The position numbers were made by a program, and so were the translations under genes. This document shows positions 1 to 4,462 of a stretch of DNA of 7,144 bases, piece by piece. Position 1 is the stretch's first letter. The number at the start of each line of letters is the position of its first letter. Origin of the DNA: Patescibacteria group bacterium (lineage in GTDB: Bacteria > Patescibacteriota > Andersenbacteria > UBA10190); NCBI GenBank assembly GCA_022574795.1, contig JACZRJ010000021.1, forward strand, positions 1 to 7,144, written 5' to 3'. The notes under the pieces are model-generated. The model was not told where the DNA came from. It saw only the letters and a list, made by a program, of their open reading frames with translations, and searched no databases.

Positions 1-1
1 A

Positions 2-604
2 GTCGCGGCTACCGGTGGCGGGCTGACCGGTTGGCGTGGTCGCCTGAGTATTACCGCTGTGGTGTTGCTGGTACTAGCCGGGCTGGTTACGGCGGTAGGT
101 TTCATTGGCCTGGTTACGTTTGCTGGTGCTGGTCAACTGACTCGGTTAAAGGTCTGGCAAGTTGTACAGCAGTTTAGTGCGGTGTCGACCTGGCCACTCT
201 ATGCTGTTGGTCTCCTGTTCAGTATTGGTCTGGCTTTGCACAGCTGGCAGCTGCGCTATCTGCTCTTGATTGGGTTGTTTGTAGTGCTGATCATTGCTCG
301 TTGGCGGGGCAGTGGGTCGGCCCGGGAGACGCATGGCATAGTGCGTAATGCGGTGACGCAATTACCTCTGTCGAATGTTATTATTCGTTGGTATGACCAA
401 GCTACTGATGTTCTGGTGGGTGCATCCGCCTCGGGATCAAGCGGGCGCTTTTTTGCGCTGCCGAAGTCGGGTATGTATCGCTTAGTGATTAGCAAGTCGG
501 GGTTTGCCCCATTTATTAAGAAGGATGTCAGTATTACTGCTGACCAGGATGTCACTATATCAGTGGCGGTTGATCTGATGCCAACAGCTCCTGGCAGGTT
601 ATAG
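2..604 (+). CDS. Multi-pass membrane protein with C-terminal carboxypeptidase-regulatory-like domain (5' end outside window)
   Basis: The frame is open from base 2 to the TAG at 602-604, so the gene almost certainly starts before the window; the GTG at 59 lies inside a hydrophobic stretch and has no obvious ribosome site. The visible 200 residues hold three hydrophobic segments, at roughly 15-43, 63-81 and 85-102. A basic stretch follows, then a soluble domain at about 110-195. That domain reads as a CarboxypepD_reg/Cna-B-like beta-sandwich: it opens GIVRN, has PLSNVIIRW, then SGRFFALPKSGMYRLVISKSG, the usual Gly-x-Tyr-x-Leu pattern ending in a Gly-Phe turn. Such domains are non-catalytic folding or adhesion modules, often on exported proteins. 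Whether it faces outside cannot be settled without the N-terminus. It precedes two small single-TM proteins on the same strand, 44 nt upstream of the first. Function is unknown; the domain call is moderately sure. Confidence 0.75.
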   Translation, partial: VAATGGGLTGWRGRLSITAVVLLVLAGLVTAVGFIGLVTFAGAGQLTRLKVWQVVQQFSAVSTWPLYAVGLLFSIGLALHSWQLRYLLLIGLFVVLIIARWRGSGSARETHGIVRNAVTQLPLSNVIIRWYDQATDVLVGASASGSSGRFFALPKSGMYRLVISKSGFAPFIKKDVSITADQDVTISVAVDLMPTAPGRL

Positions 605-634
605 GGTCTCGTAGGTTAATCAGATAACGCATGG

Positions 635-640
635 TATAGT
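635..640 (+). promoter_or_regulatory. Extended -10 element, likely leaderless start
   Basis: TATAGT preceded by TG one base earlier (632-633) forms an extended -10. It ends eight bases before ATG 649, so transcription would start about at the start codon. No good -35 is visible, which is usual for extended -10 promoters. AGG at 641-643 is only a weak Shine-Dalgarno candidate. Confidence 0.45.
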
Positions 641-648
641 AGGTAGTA

Positions 649-1287
649 ATGGTTCGTAAGAAAAGGAAGCTAGATAAGAATATGAAGAATCGTAATGTAA
701 TCTATAGTTCCGAGGGGTTGCTGGTAATAATGGTAGGAGTGTTAGTGGTAGTAGCGCTGGGCTGGGGGGCTAATAAATTAAGCTTGGCACCTGAGTTGGC
801 ATCGAGTGCTCTGGCTGTTGCTAGTGCCAGCCCTAGGGCGACAACAATAAGTACGGCGAGGATAATAGGGGTATCTACCGAGGCAACGACGAAGGCTAGA
901 GGAACAGCTGGGGACGTAAAGAGACAAAAAGAGGCACTTGCTTCGGTTTTAAAACAAGCTAAAGCAATGCAAGCCAATGGTTCGCTGTGCGATCGTCCGG
1001 TAGCAATAGCATTGAAAAATCTAGATACCAGGTTGTGCCGAGGGGACAATAGGGAACCGCGATCCTACGAGCTGGTAGGAAAACCTATCATGACGAGGCC
1101 TACGGTTTCTCCTGGGGTGACGCCAGTACTGCAACCAAAAATTGAATGCGAGACAGCGCTAACGGATGAGGGAGGTAAGTCTTATAAGTTGTCTTCAATT
1201 CCAGGATCGAGACTTAGCAAAGAAGCGCTGGTTATATGTGGGGCGAAATGCGTGGTTGAATACCAATGCGACAGGACTGACACGTAA
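649..1287 (+). CDS. Single-TM, six-cysteine surface protein (pilin-like architecture), unknown function
   Basis: The 212-residue product has a very basic N-terminus (VRKKRKLDKNMKNR), one hydrophobic segment at about 23-45, an Ala/Ser/Thr-rich stalk (about 46-90), a possible short helix (90-110) and a C-terminal region with six Cys at 114, 130, 167, 197, 201 and 207. Basic start plus one TM predicts N-inside topology with the Cys region outside, where disulfides could form. I do not recognise a named family and see no clear type IV prepilin peptidase site. The 199-codon reading frame just downstream has the same plan and a similar C-terminal Cys triad (C-x3-C-x5-C here, C-x4-C-x5-C there), so the two are probably tandem paralogues. 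Start choice: ATG 649 has TATAGT eight bases upstream; ATG 682 is the alternative and would remove the most basic residues. AGG and ATA codons are frequent, unlike the secreted-protein gene downstream. Confidence 0.75.
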   Translation: MVRKKRKLDKNMKNRNVIYSSEGLLVIMVGVLVVVALGWGANKLSLAPELASSALAVASASPRATTISTARIIGVSTEATTKARGTAGDVKRQKEALASVLKQAKAMQANGSLCDRPVAIALKNLDTRLCRGDNREPRSYELVGKPIMTRPTVSPGVTPVLQPKIECETALTDEGGKSYKLSSIPGSRLSKEALVICGAKCVVEYQCDRTDT

Positions 1288-1309
1288 TGGCTTAGTGGTA
1301 CATTAATAT
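1277..1309 (+). promoter_or_regulatory. Possible promoter for the second Cys-protein gene
   Basis: Two overlapping readings exist. CTGACA (1277-1282), 16 bases, then TACATT (1299-1304) gives a 5/6 and 4/6 match, with a start a few bases before ATG 1318. Alternatively TAATAT (1304-1309) ends eight bases before the ATG and fits the TANNNT leaderless pattern. The -35 lies inside the end of the preceding gene. No Shine-Dalgarno precedes the ATG. Confidence 0.35.
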
Positions 1310-1317
1310 GTAAGAAC

Positions 1318-1686
1318 ATGATGAGTAAGAAAAAGACTAATCAGACTACCGGTATTCCGGTTACTGTGATGGTGTTGGGTGGAGTAGTGGCAGTTTTTCT
1401 ATTGGCCTGGTTTGTCAATCAATCTGGTTTGGGCAGCTCGTTAAGCACGGCGGCTCTCGCGGTGGTAGAGCCTGAAATAAAGCACGTAGTCAGTACTGAC
1501 CTCCAAGGTGACGTTGAGCCATCTCCTCGAGTATATCGGTCAGCTCGGACGTGGGGGAAGGGGGATACTCCAGAGCTGGCGAAGACAGCATGTGCCGCTA
1601 AATTAGCTGCACAAGGTTGTGATTTTAATGCGCGGGCGTCAGGTATTAGGCATCCGAAATTGAATTGTGACCCGCTGAATTTTTAG
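1318..1686 (+). CDS. N-terminal part of a second single-TM Cys protein, ended by an in-frame TAG
   Basis: The 122-residue product starts MMSKKKTNQ and has one TM at about 13-33, then a stalk containing STAALAVVEPE that resembles SSALAVASASP of the gene upstream. A soluble part follows with Cys at 92, 101 and 117. Either of two adjacent ATGs (1318 or 1321) could start it. Reading ends at TAG 1684-1686, five residues after the KLNCDPL motif. The same frame then stays open for 76 more codons to TAA 1915-1917. Joined, the product would be about 199 residues with six Cys, matching the 212-residue, six-Cys protein encoded just upstream. I therefore read this as the front half of an interrupted gene, though the short product could still be made and membrane-anchored. 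It lies 30 nt after the previous gene. Function unknown. Confidence 0.65.
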   Translation: MMSKKKTNQTTGIPVTVMVLGGVVAVFLLAWFVNQSGLGSSLSTAALAVVEPEIKHVVSTDLQGDVEPSPRVYRSARTWGKGDTPELAKTACAAKLAAQGCDFNARASGIRHPKLNCDPLNF

Positions 1687-1722
1687 GGTGAGGCGATAGA
1701 CGGAGGAAGCGCTTATCGGAAG

Positions 1723-1917
1723 ATGACCAATGATATTGACGCCTATGTTAACGACGATTGGAAAAAGCCGGCAGATAGGAAAGCGGGAGGTGGTAAGGTT
1801 GTCTATACCGAAACCGGAGATTCTGGATTTGTAACCTGTGTGCAAACGGAGTGCACTGGCAAGCAGACTTGTGGCAGAAATCCTAAGCCCAGTAGTACAC
1901 CTAAGTCTTCGCCCTAA
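1723..1917 (+). CDS. C-terminal Cys-rich part of the interrupted gene (separate translation doubtful)
   Basis: A 64-residue frame with no signal peptide or TM, hydrophilic, ending in a Pro/Ser-rich tail after a Cys triad (CVQTECTGKQTC, C-x4-C-x5-C). It is in the same frame as the TM protein that ends at 1686, and there is no stop between them; codons 1687-1722 read GEAIDGGSAYRK. The stretch KLNC...(TAG)...AIDGGSAYR resembles KIEC...TDEGGKSYK in the upstream paralogue, which supports one original protein running across the TAG. As a free protein it would remain in the cytoplasm, an odd place for a Cys-rich tail. The GGAGGA at 1702-1707 lies 15 bases before ATG 1723, too far for a normal Shine-Dalgarno. 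It is most likely a pseudogene remnant or a readthrough extension, less likely an independent gene. Confidence 0.35.
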   Translation: MTNDIDAYVNDDWKKPADRKAGGGKVVYTETGDSGFVTCVQTECTGKQTCGRNPKPSSTPKSSP

Positions 1918-1954
1918 TTAATCAGGTCCGCGTTACAATAAACCAGAGCTTGAA

Positions 1955-2020
1955 TTGGGGCTGTGGTTTGTTGTTGCTTTAATGTTGCCGGCGGCGGCGG
2001 TTATGTTCAGGTTTCTCTAA
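1955..2020 (+). CDS. Doubtful 21-codon hydrophobic micro-ORF
   Basis: From TTG 1955 to TAA 2018-2020 the frame reads a single hydrophobic helix (LWFVVALMLPAAAVMFRFL), long enough to span a membrane. A TACAAT hexamer lies at 1934-1939, about 15 bases before the TTG, but no Shine-Dalgarno or ATG supports the start. It could be a tiny membrane peptide, a decayed fragment of a TM-anchored gene like the two upstream, or chance. The GCGGCGGCG run encoding AAA may inflate the hydrophobicity. Very low confidence. Confidence 0.12.
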   Translation: MGLWFVVALMLPAAAVMFRFL

Positions 2021-2088
2021 AAGGTTCGTAGGGTTGATATCTAAGCTTGTTAAAAACCTTGGTTAAGCCATCTGGTAAGGCAGCGCCA

Positions 2089-2117
2089 TTGCCAATTAGT
2101 GCTATTTAGTATATAGT
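2089..2117 (+). promoter_or_regulatory. Near-consensus sigma70-type promoter for the secreted-protein gene
   Basis: TTGCCA (2089-2094), a 17-base spacer and TATAGT (2112-2117): five of six matches in each box at the optimal spacing. Transcription would start near 2124, giving a leader of about 99 nt before ATG 2223, unlike the apparently leaderless neighbours. Confidence 0.65.
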
Positions 2118-2160
2118 TTTTGCTGGTTAGGTTTTGCTACGTTCATTGTCATTTCAATTC

Positions 2161-2192
2161 TTCCCGGTAACGGGAACGGCCTAGGCAGGCCG
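2161..2192 (+). promoter_or_regulatory. Two abutting perfect hairpins in the 5' leader
   Basis: TTCCCG-GTAA-CGGGAA (2161-2176) is a 6-bp stem closed by a GNRA-type tetraloop. It is followed with no gap by CGGCCT-AGGC-AGGCCG (2177-2192), another 6-bp stem with a 4-base loop. They lie between the predicted transcription start (about 2124) and the Shine-Dalgarno at 2211. There is no T tract, so this is not a terminator. An RNA stabiliser, a protein-binding site or a translation control element are all possible; function is inferred only from position. Confidence 0.55.
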
Positions 2193-2210
2193 AAAATCTC
2201 TTTCTAAGAC

Positions 2211-2216
2211 AAGGAG
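2211..2216 (+). promoter_or_regulatory. Shine-Dalgarno site fixing the start at ATG 2223
   Basis: AAGGAG followed by six bases and ATG. This is the only clear, well-spaced ribosome binding site in front of a real gene in the window. Confidence 0.8.
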
Positions 2217-2222
2217 TTTGCC

Positions 2223-3200
2223 ATGAAAAAGTTGAAAGTTCTGTGCCTGTCTTTGCTGTTGTTGATCTACATTCCGATCTTTGATGCTGTAGCTCAAGCG
2301 GTCGATGAGCAAGAACAAGGTCAGCAAGAAGCGGGCGAGCTCGCGAGAGTTGCCAAAGACGATTCACAACTGGCGAGCATTACTCTTGATCCTGGGCTTT
2401 CAGATAGCTGGGAGCAACGTCTGCAAGAAGCCTTTAAGTTGGTGATACCTGCCAAAGAGGATCCGCGGCTGCTGAAAATTAGTTTTAAGACTAAACCCTT
2501 CGATCGCTGGGATCGACAAGTATCGGAGGAGGAACTATGCGACATGGTGATGGCAGATCGCAGGTGGGACGGTGATGGTAACCGGATAAACATGGTGAAG
2601 GTACTTCAGTCTCAGCTGGGTACGTTTACCCAGGTACGTTCTCACCGGCGATACTCGATTGATCCAGAGGCTCACTACCGAGATGCAGGGCACCCTCAGC
2701 ATCTATTTTTGAGTCGGAGAGGCTTCGGGCCTTGGCATGACATGGTGCAATTTCCCGGCGGGAAATGGGTACGAGGATACCCCAACTCAGTCAACATCCT
2801 GAGGGTTGCAACAATCGATGAAGAGACGTTCCTCTTCACCCGTCAACACATAGTGCGGTGGCTGGGTGCGGGAAAATTCGAATCAGTCGTTCAGATTGGC
2901 AGCCATGATGCGTCACTGCGCCCTTACCTGGCGATAAATCGCGATTCGGCTGACGGTAGTTTTGTTGGTAGATTCTACGCTGTGGCGACCTCAAAGTGGT
3001 CACATTTCGGAGGCCTACTCGAATGTCGTCTCGGAGCCTGGCGTTTCTACCGTTACACTGGGCGGCACAAACATTGGGTGGAAGCAGCGGTTGAAAAGGA
3101 TGGAGTTGTAACACTCGGTTTGTTCAAGGGCTTTGGCGAAAATAAACGCCAGACCAAAGTCAGTTTCAACCCAGCCACCGGAGAGTTCAAGGACCTATAA
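2223..3200 (+). CDS. Secreted protein of unknown function with signal peptide
   Basis: The 325-residue product begins with a textbook Sec signal peptide: MKKLKV, a Leu-rich core (7-20), and a cleavage region AVAQA around residue 26. There is no lipobox. The mature N-terminus is Glu/Gln-rich and possibly helical (27-75). Residues 116-120 read DGDGN, similar to a calcium-loop fragment but not enough to claim EF-hand or dockerin. The rest (about 130-325) is rich in Trp, Phe and Tyr, with alternating beta-like segments that could form a beta-sheet or propeller-like fold. Only two Cys (106 and 268) remain in the mature part. I recognise no family or catalytic motif. It is a self-contained unit: its own near-consensus promoter, a structured leader, a clear Shine-Dalgarno and an intrinsic terminator about 70 bases after TAA. 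It is likely periplasmic or extracellular. Its organisation differs from its neighbours, which may mean separate acquisition or stronger regulated expression. Confidence 0.85.
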   Translation: MKKLKVLCLSLLLLIYIPIFDAVAQAVDEQEQGQQEAGELARVAKDDSQLASITLDPGLSDSWEQRLQEAFKLVIPAKEDPRLLKISFKTKPFDRWDRQVSEEELCDMVMADRRWDGDGNRINMVKVLQSQLGTFTQVRSHRRYSIDPEAHYRDAGHPQHLFLSRRGFGPWHDMVQFPGGKWVRGYPNSVNILRVATIDEETFLFTRQHIVRWLGAGKFESVVQIGSHDASLRPYLAINRDSADGSFVGRFYAVATSKWSHFGGLLECRLGAWRFYRYTGRHKHWVEAAVEKDGVVTLGLFKGFGENKRQTKVSFNPATGEFKDL

Positions 3201-3269
3201 CAATCGTTCATTTCTAAAGAACGTACCTTAGGTAACGTGAGCGCCTATTCTACTCACCTTACCGCTATC

Positions 3270-3301
3270 AGCCCCGTGTCAGATTGACCGGGGCTTTTTT
3301 T
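3270..3301 (+). terminator. Intrinsic terminator after the secreted-protein gene
   Basis: AGCCCCG (3270-3276) pairs with CGGGGCT (3289-3295), extended inside by GTC/GAC (3278-3280 with 3286-3288), and is followed by seven T (3295-3301). A weaker stem (CGTTC 3205-3209 with GAACG 3219-3223) lies between the stop codon and the terminator. Confidence 0.85.
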
Positions 3302-3363
3302 GATTCTTGCCGAAAAGAGTGAGCTCGCTGTTCAGCGAGCCACGGTTTTTCGAGCAAGAATCA
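3301..3363. repeat. Long 63-base imperfect hairpin
   Basis: TGATTCTTGC pairs with GCAAGAATCA (10 bp). A small internal loop separates this from GAAAA/TTTTC (5 bp), and the top is GTG/CAC plus GCTCGCT-GTTC-AGCGAGC. It begins on the last T of the upstream terminator's T tract and abuts the next hairpin. It is symmetric enough to fold on either strand; no T tract follows on either side in the right orientation, so it is not itself a terminator. Confidence 0.6.
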
Positions 3364-3509
3364 ACCCAGCGCCGGCAGGTGCTGGGTACTGATACCTCTT
3401 GTCCAATATGCTGAGTAAACGAAACTTTACGTCTAAGGGTACGGCTAGAATGATCAACTCCGCATCGTTTAGATGCGGCAGGCCAGCGGGCCAAGTCTTG
3501 CCTGCGTGG

Positions 3510-3545
3510 CTGAGCCACAGCGAAACCCCGTCTCAACGGGGCGGA
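3510..3545 (+). repeat. Dispersed hairpin repeat, copy A
   Basis: The core 3524-3545 (22 bases) is identical to the reverse complement of 7062-7083. It contains the hairpin CCCCG-TCTCAA-CGGGG followed by CGGA. The similarity extends upstream through CTGAGC(C)ACA and CGAA, with small indels, for about 36 bases. In copy A a second stem, GTGGC-TGA-GCCAC (3506-3518), precedes the core hairpin. Conservation of the loop bases as well as the stem suggests the sequence itself is recognised. Confidence 0.75.
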
Positions 3546-3579
3546 AGCAATCCTTACTGTATGGTATGAGTAAGGCTCC

Positions 3580-3601
3580 AGCCCTTGGGCTCCATTTTTT
3601 T
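3580..3601 (+). terminator. Intrinsic terminator 33 bases before the nucleotidyltransferase start
   Basis: AGCCC-TT-GGGCT (effectively a 4-bp stem with a CTTG tetraloop), then CCA and seven T (3595-3601). The stem is short, but the T tract is strong. It would end the structured RNA; its closeness to ATG 3635 also fits an attenuator. Confidence 0.5.
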
Positions 3602-3628
3602 GAGTGAAGGGGTTTGGTACCGTACTAT
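3600..3628 (+). promoter_or_regulatory. Promoter for the nucleotidyltransferase gene, probably leaderless
   Basis: TTGAGT (3600-3605), 17 bases, TACTAT (3623-3628): four of six matches in each box at optimal spacing. The -10 ends six bases before ATG 3635, so the transcript would begin at or next to the start codon. The -35 overlaps the end of the upstream T tract. Confidence 0.5.
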
Positions 3629-3634
3629 GTAGGT

Positions 3635-4324
3635 ATGAAGACGGTTGTTTTAGTGGCGGGGAAAGGGTCTCGCATGGCCAAGGACTATGAGGGTCCCAAG
3701 CACCTCTTACCGGTGGCAGGCAAACCCTTACTTGAGCACGTGCTGGATGGGCTGCCCAGCCAAGTGGACGGCATTGTGTTAGTTGTTGGCGGGCCACATG
3801 AGCAGGCCATTCGAGAACATTTCAAGGGTGGAGAGTATAACGGTTTGCCCATCGAGTTTGTGGTTCAGGAAGAGCAGCTGGGATTAGCGCATGCGTTTTG
3901 GACTGCCAAAGACGTTATCTCGGGAAGATGGTTGGGGATGATTGGTGACGATATTTTAGCTGAGGGCGACTTGGACAAACTGCTTGAGCACAAGATAGCT
4001 TTACTGGCGGCCAAAACAGATCATCCCGAAAACTTTGGGGTGTTGGTTGTTGACGATGAGGGATATTTAGTTCGATCCGTTGAAAAGCCCCAGGAATTTA
4101 TTTCTGATTTAGTCTGGACTGGCTTCATGGTGATGGATGAGCAGTTCATGCGGATTGAGGTGGCCCCCTCCCCTCGGGGAGAGTATGAGACACCGGATGT
4201 TTGGACCAAGCTGATCAACGAGCACGGGGCCAAAATAAAAGTGGTGGAGGCAGATTTTTGGTTACCGGTGAATGACAGAGAACAATTAGAAGAGGCGGCC
4301 CAGGTGCTTAGTGAACGAGGCTAG
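3635..4324 (+). CDS. Sugar-1-phosphate nucleotidyltransferase (NTP_transferase family)
   Basis: The 229-residue cytoplasmic enzyme would transfer a nucleotidyl group from an NTP to a sugar-1-phosphate, giving a nucleotide sugar and pyrophosphate. It is essentially one Rossmann-like catalytic domain. The signature loop is at 7-14 (AGKGSRM), the PK...LPVAGKP motif at 21-31, the nucleobase-contact stretch QEEQLGLAHA at 78-87, the metal-binding acidic region GDD at 104-106, ENFGVL at 132-137, VEKP at 149-152, GEYETPD at 182-188 and LPVNDREQL at 210-218. No left-handed beta-helix acetyltransferase domain follows, so it is not a full GlmU. The substrate (glucose-, GlcNAc- or another sugar-1-phosphate; UTP or dTTP) cannot be told. 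I chose ATG 3635: a TTG at 3614 is in frame but would place the -10 hexamer inside the gene. It converges on ugd, which consumes a nucleotide sugar, so a shared envelope-sugar role is plausible. Confidence 0.88.
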   Translation: MKTVVLVAGKGSRMAKDYEGPKHLLPVAGKPLLEHVLDGLPSQVDGIVLVVGGPHEQAIREHFKGGEYNGLPIEFVVQEEQLGLAHAFWTAKDVISGRWLGMIGDDILAEGDLDKLLEHKIALLAAKTDHPENFGVLVVDDEGYLVRSVEKPQEFISDLVWTGFMVMDEQFMRIEVAPSPRGEYETPDVWTKLINEHGAKIKVVEADFWLPVNDREQLEEAAQVLSERG

Positions 4325-4326
4325 TT

Positions 4327-4355
4327 TTGACTTTTGTCTCATAATAGTCTATACT
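4327..4355 (+). promoter_or_regulatory. Near-consensus promoter with no ORF behind it
   Basis: TTGACT (4327-4332), exactly 17 bases, TATACT (4350-4355): five of six matches in each box. It starts three bases after the nucleotidyltransferase stop codon. Predicted start is near 4362. Only about 45 bases separate that from the terminator's T tract, and no start codon is present between them. Confidence 0.5.
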
Positions 4356-4361
4356 AATATT

Positions 4362-4407
4362 ACGGTAAAAGGAGTAAGAAATACCCTGCTTTTGAGCGGG
4401 GTATTTT
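4362..4407 (+). ncRNA. Possible ~46-nt small RNA with Shine-Dalgarno-like motif
   Basis: A transcript from the promoter at 4327-4355 would run through AAAAGGAG (4367-4374) and end in the 10-bp terminator hairpin. The AGGAG-type motif has no ATG, GTG or TTG at usable distance, so it does not direct translation of anything visible. It may be a small RNA, a decoy or the relic of a lost gene. Purely predicted. Confidence 0.25.
4380..4407. terminator. Bidirectional terminator between convergent genes
   Basis: AATACCCTGC (4380-4389) pairs with GCGGGGTATT (4396-4405), a 10-bp stem with one G-U and a TTTTGA loop. On the plus strand it ends in TTTT (4404-4407); on the minus strand it runs into TTTCTTAC. 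It can serve both the nucleotidyltransferase (plus) and ugd (minus). Confidence 0.75.
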
Positions 4408-4462
4408 GCTATTAGTAGCTGTGTGGTGTGTTTGTCTGGATGCTTTTTATGTAGGTTCTGTC

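Larger units (their letters stand above)
1318..1917 (+). pseudogene. Six-cysteine single-TM protein gene interrupted by in-frame TAG
   Basis: Taken as one unit, this is 199 sense codons plus the internal TAG-containing frame, with Cys at joint positions 92, 101, 117, 174, 179 and 185. The upstream paralogue has Cys at 114, 130, 167, 197, 201 and 207, so both show three spaced Cys followed by a tight C-terminal triad. No frameshift is needed to join the halves; a single base change at 1684-1686 (for example TAG from CAG or AAG) would explain the break. TAG serves as the terminal stop of other genes here (ending at 604, 4324 and, on the minus strand, 4463), so global reassignment of TAG is unlikely. 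Alternatives are programmed readthrough, a recent nonsense mutation, phase-type variation within a population, or a sequencing error. Confidence 0.55.
1918..2222. other. Intergenic region: promoter and leader of the secreted-protein gene
   Basis: About 305 bases without a credible gene. The first 100 bases hold only the doubtful TM micro-ORF. No terminator with a T tract is apparent after the Cys-protein genes; AACCTTGGTT (near 2056-2065) is a short palindrome only. The right half holds a strong promoter (2089-2117), an approximately 100-nt leader, two abutting hairpins (2161-2192) and the ribosome site (2211-2216). Confidence 0.6.
3302..3601 (+). ncRNA. Candidate structured RNA: nine consecutive hairpins ending in a T tract
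   Basis: No credible gene lies here, but stems fill it. They are: 3301-3310/3354-3363 (10 bp), continued by 3312-3316/3347-3351 and capped by 3323-3329/3334-3340; 3364-3373/3378-3387 (10 bp with one G-U, loop GGCA) directly abutting; 3415-3419/3426-3430; 3460-3466/3472-3478 (7 bp); 3479-3483/3500-3504; 3506-3510/3514-3518; 3526-3530/3537-3541; 3552-3558/3569-3575 (7 bp); and 3580-3584/3587-3591 followed by seven T. From 3460 on, the hairpins are nearly back to back. A TAGAAT at 3446-3451 could be a -10 for a shorter RNA starting near 3458, but no matching -35 is seen. I looked for and did not find RNase P core motifs, a tmRNA tag or T-arm, or an SRP core. It could be a free RNA, an attenuating leader of the nucleotidyltransferase gene, or a cluster of palindromic repeats. 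Strand is inferred from the T tract. Confidence 0.4.

Noticed and set aside
1318..1917. TAG reassigned as a sense codon throughout the genome
   Set aside because: TAG ends several other genes here at sensible points, including ugd at normal family length, so global reassignment is unlikely.
2149..2593. Minus-strand open frames opposite the secreted-protein gene
   Set aside because: They lie antisense to a gene with a signal peptide, Shine-Dalgarno, promoter and terminator, and show no domain or start signal of their own.
3301..3601. tmRNA, RNase P RNA or SRP RNA
   Set aside because: The 3' GCTCCA before the T tract and GGAAGCA (3543-3549) briefly suggested tmRNA or SRP. No T-arm with a TTCGA-type loop, no tag ORF, no GAGGAAAGTCC-type RNase P core and no SRP GGTCAGG/AGCAGCC pair could be found by eye.
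3614..3634. TTG 3614 as the nucleotidyltransferase start
   Set aside because: It adds seven non-conserved residues before MKTVVLVAGKG, has no ribosome site, and would put the likely -10 hexamer inside the gene. ATG 3635 fits the family N-terminus.
3279..3797. 172-codon minus-strand open frame
   Set aside because: It runs through two terminators, the hairpin region and the start of a well-supported gene, and its translation is Pro/Arg/Ser-rich without a recognisable domain. It is a shadow frame.
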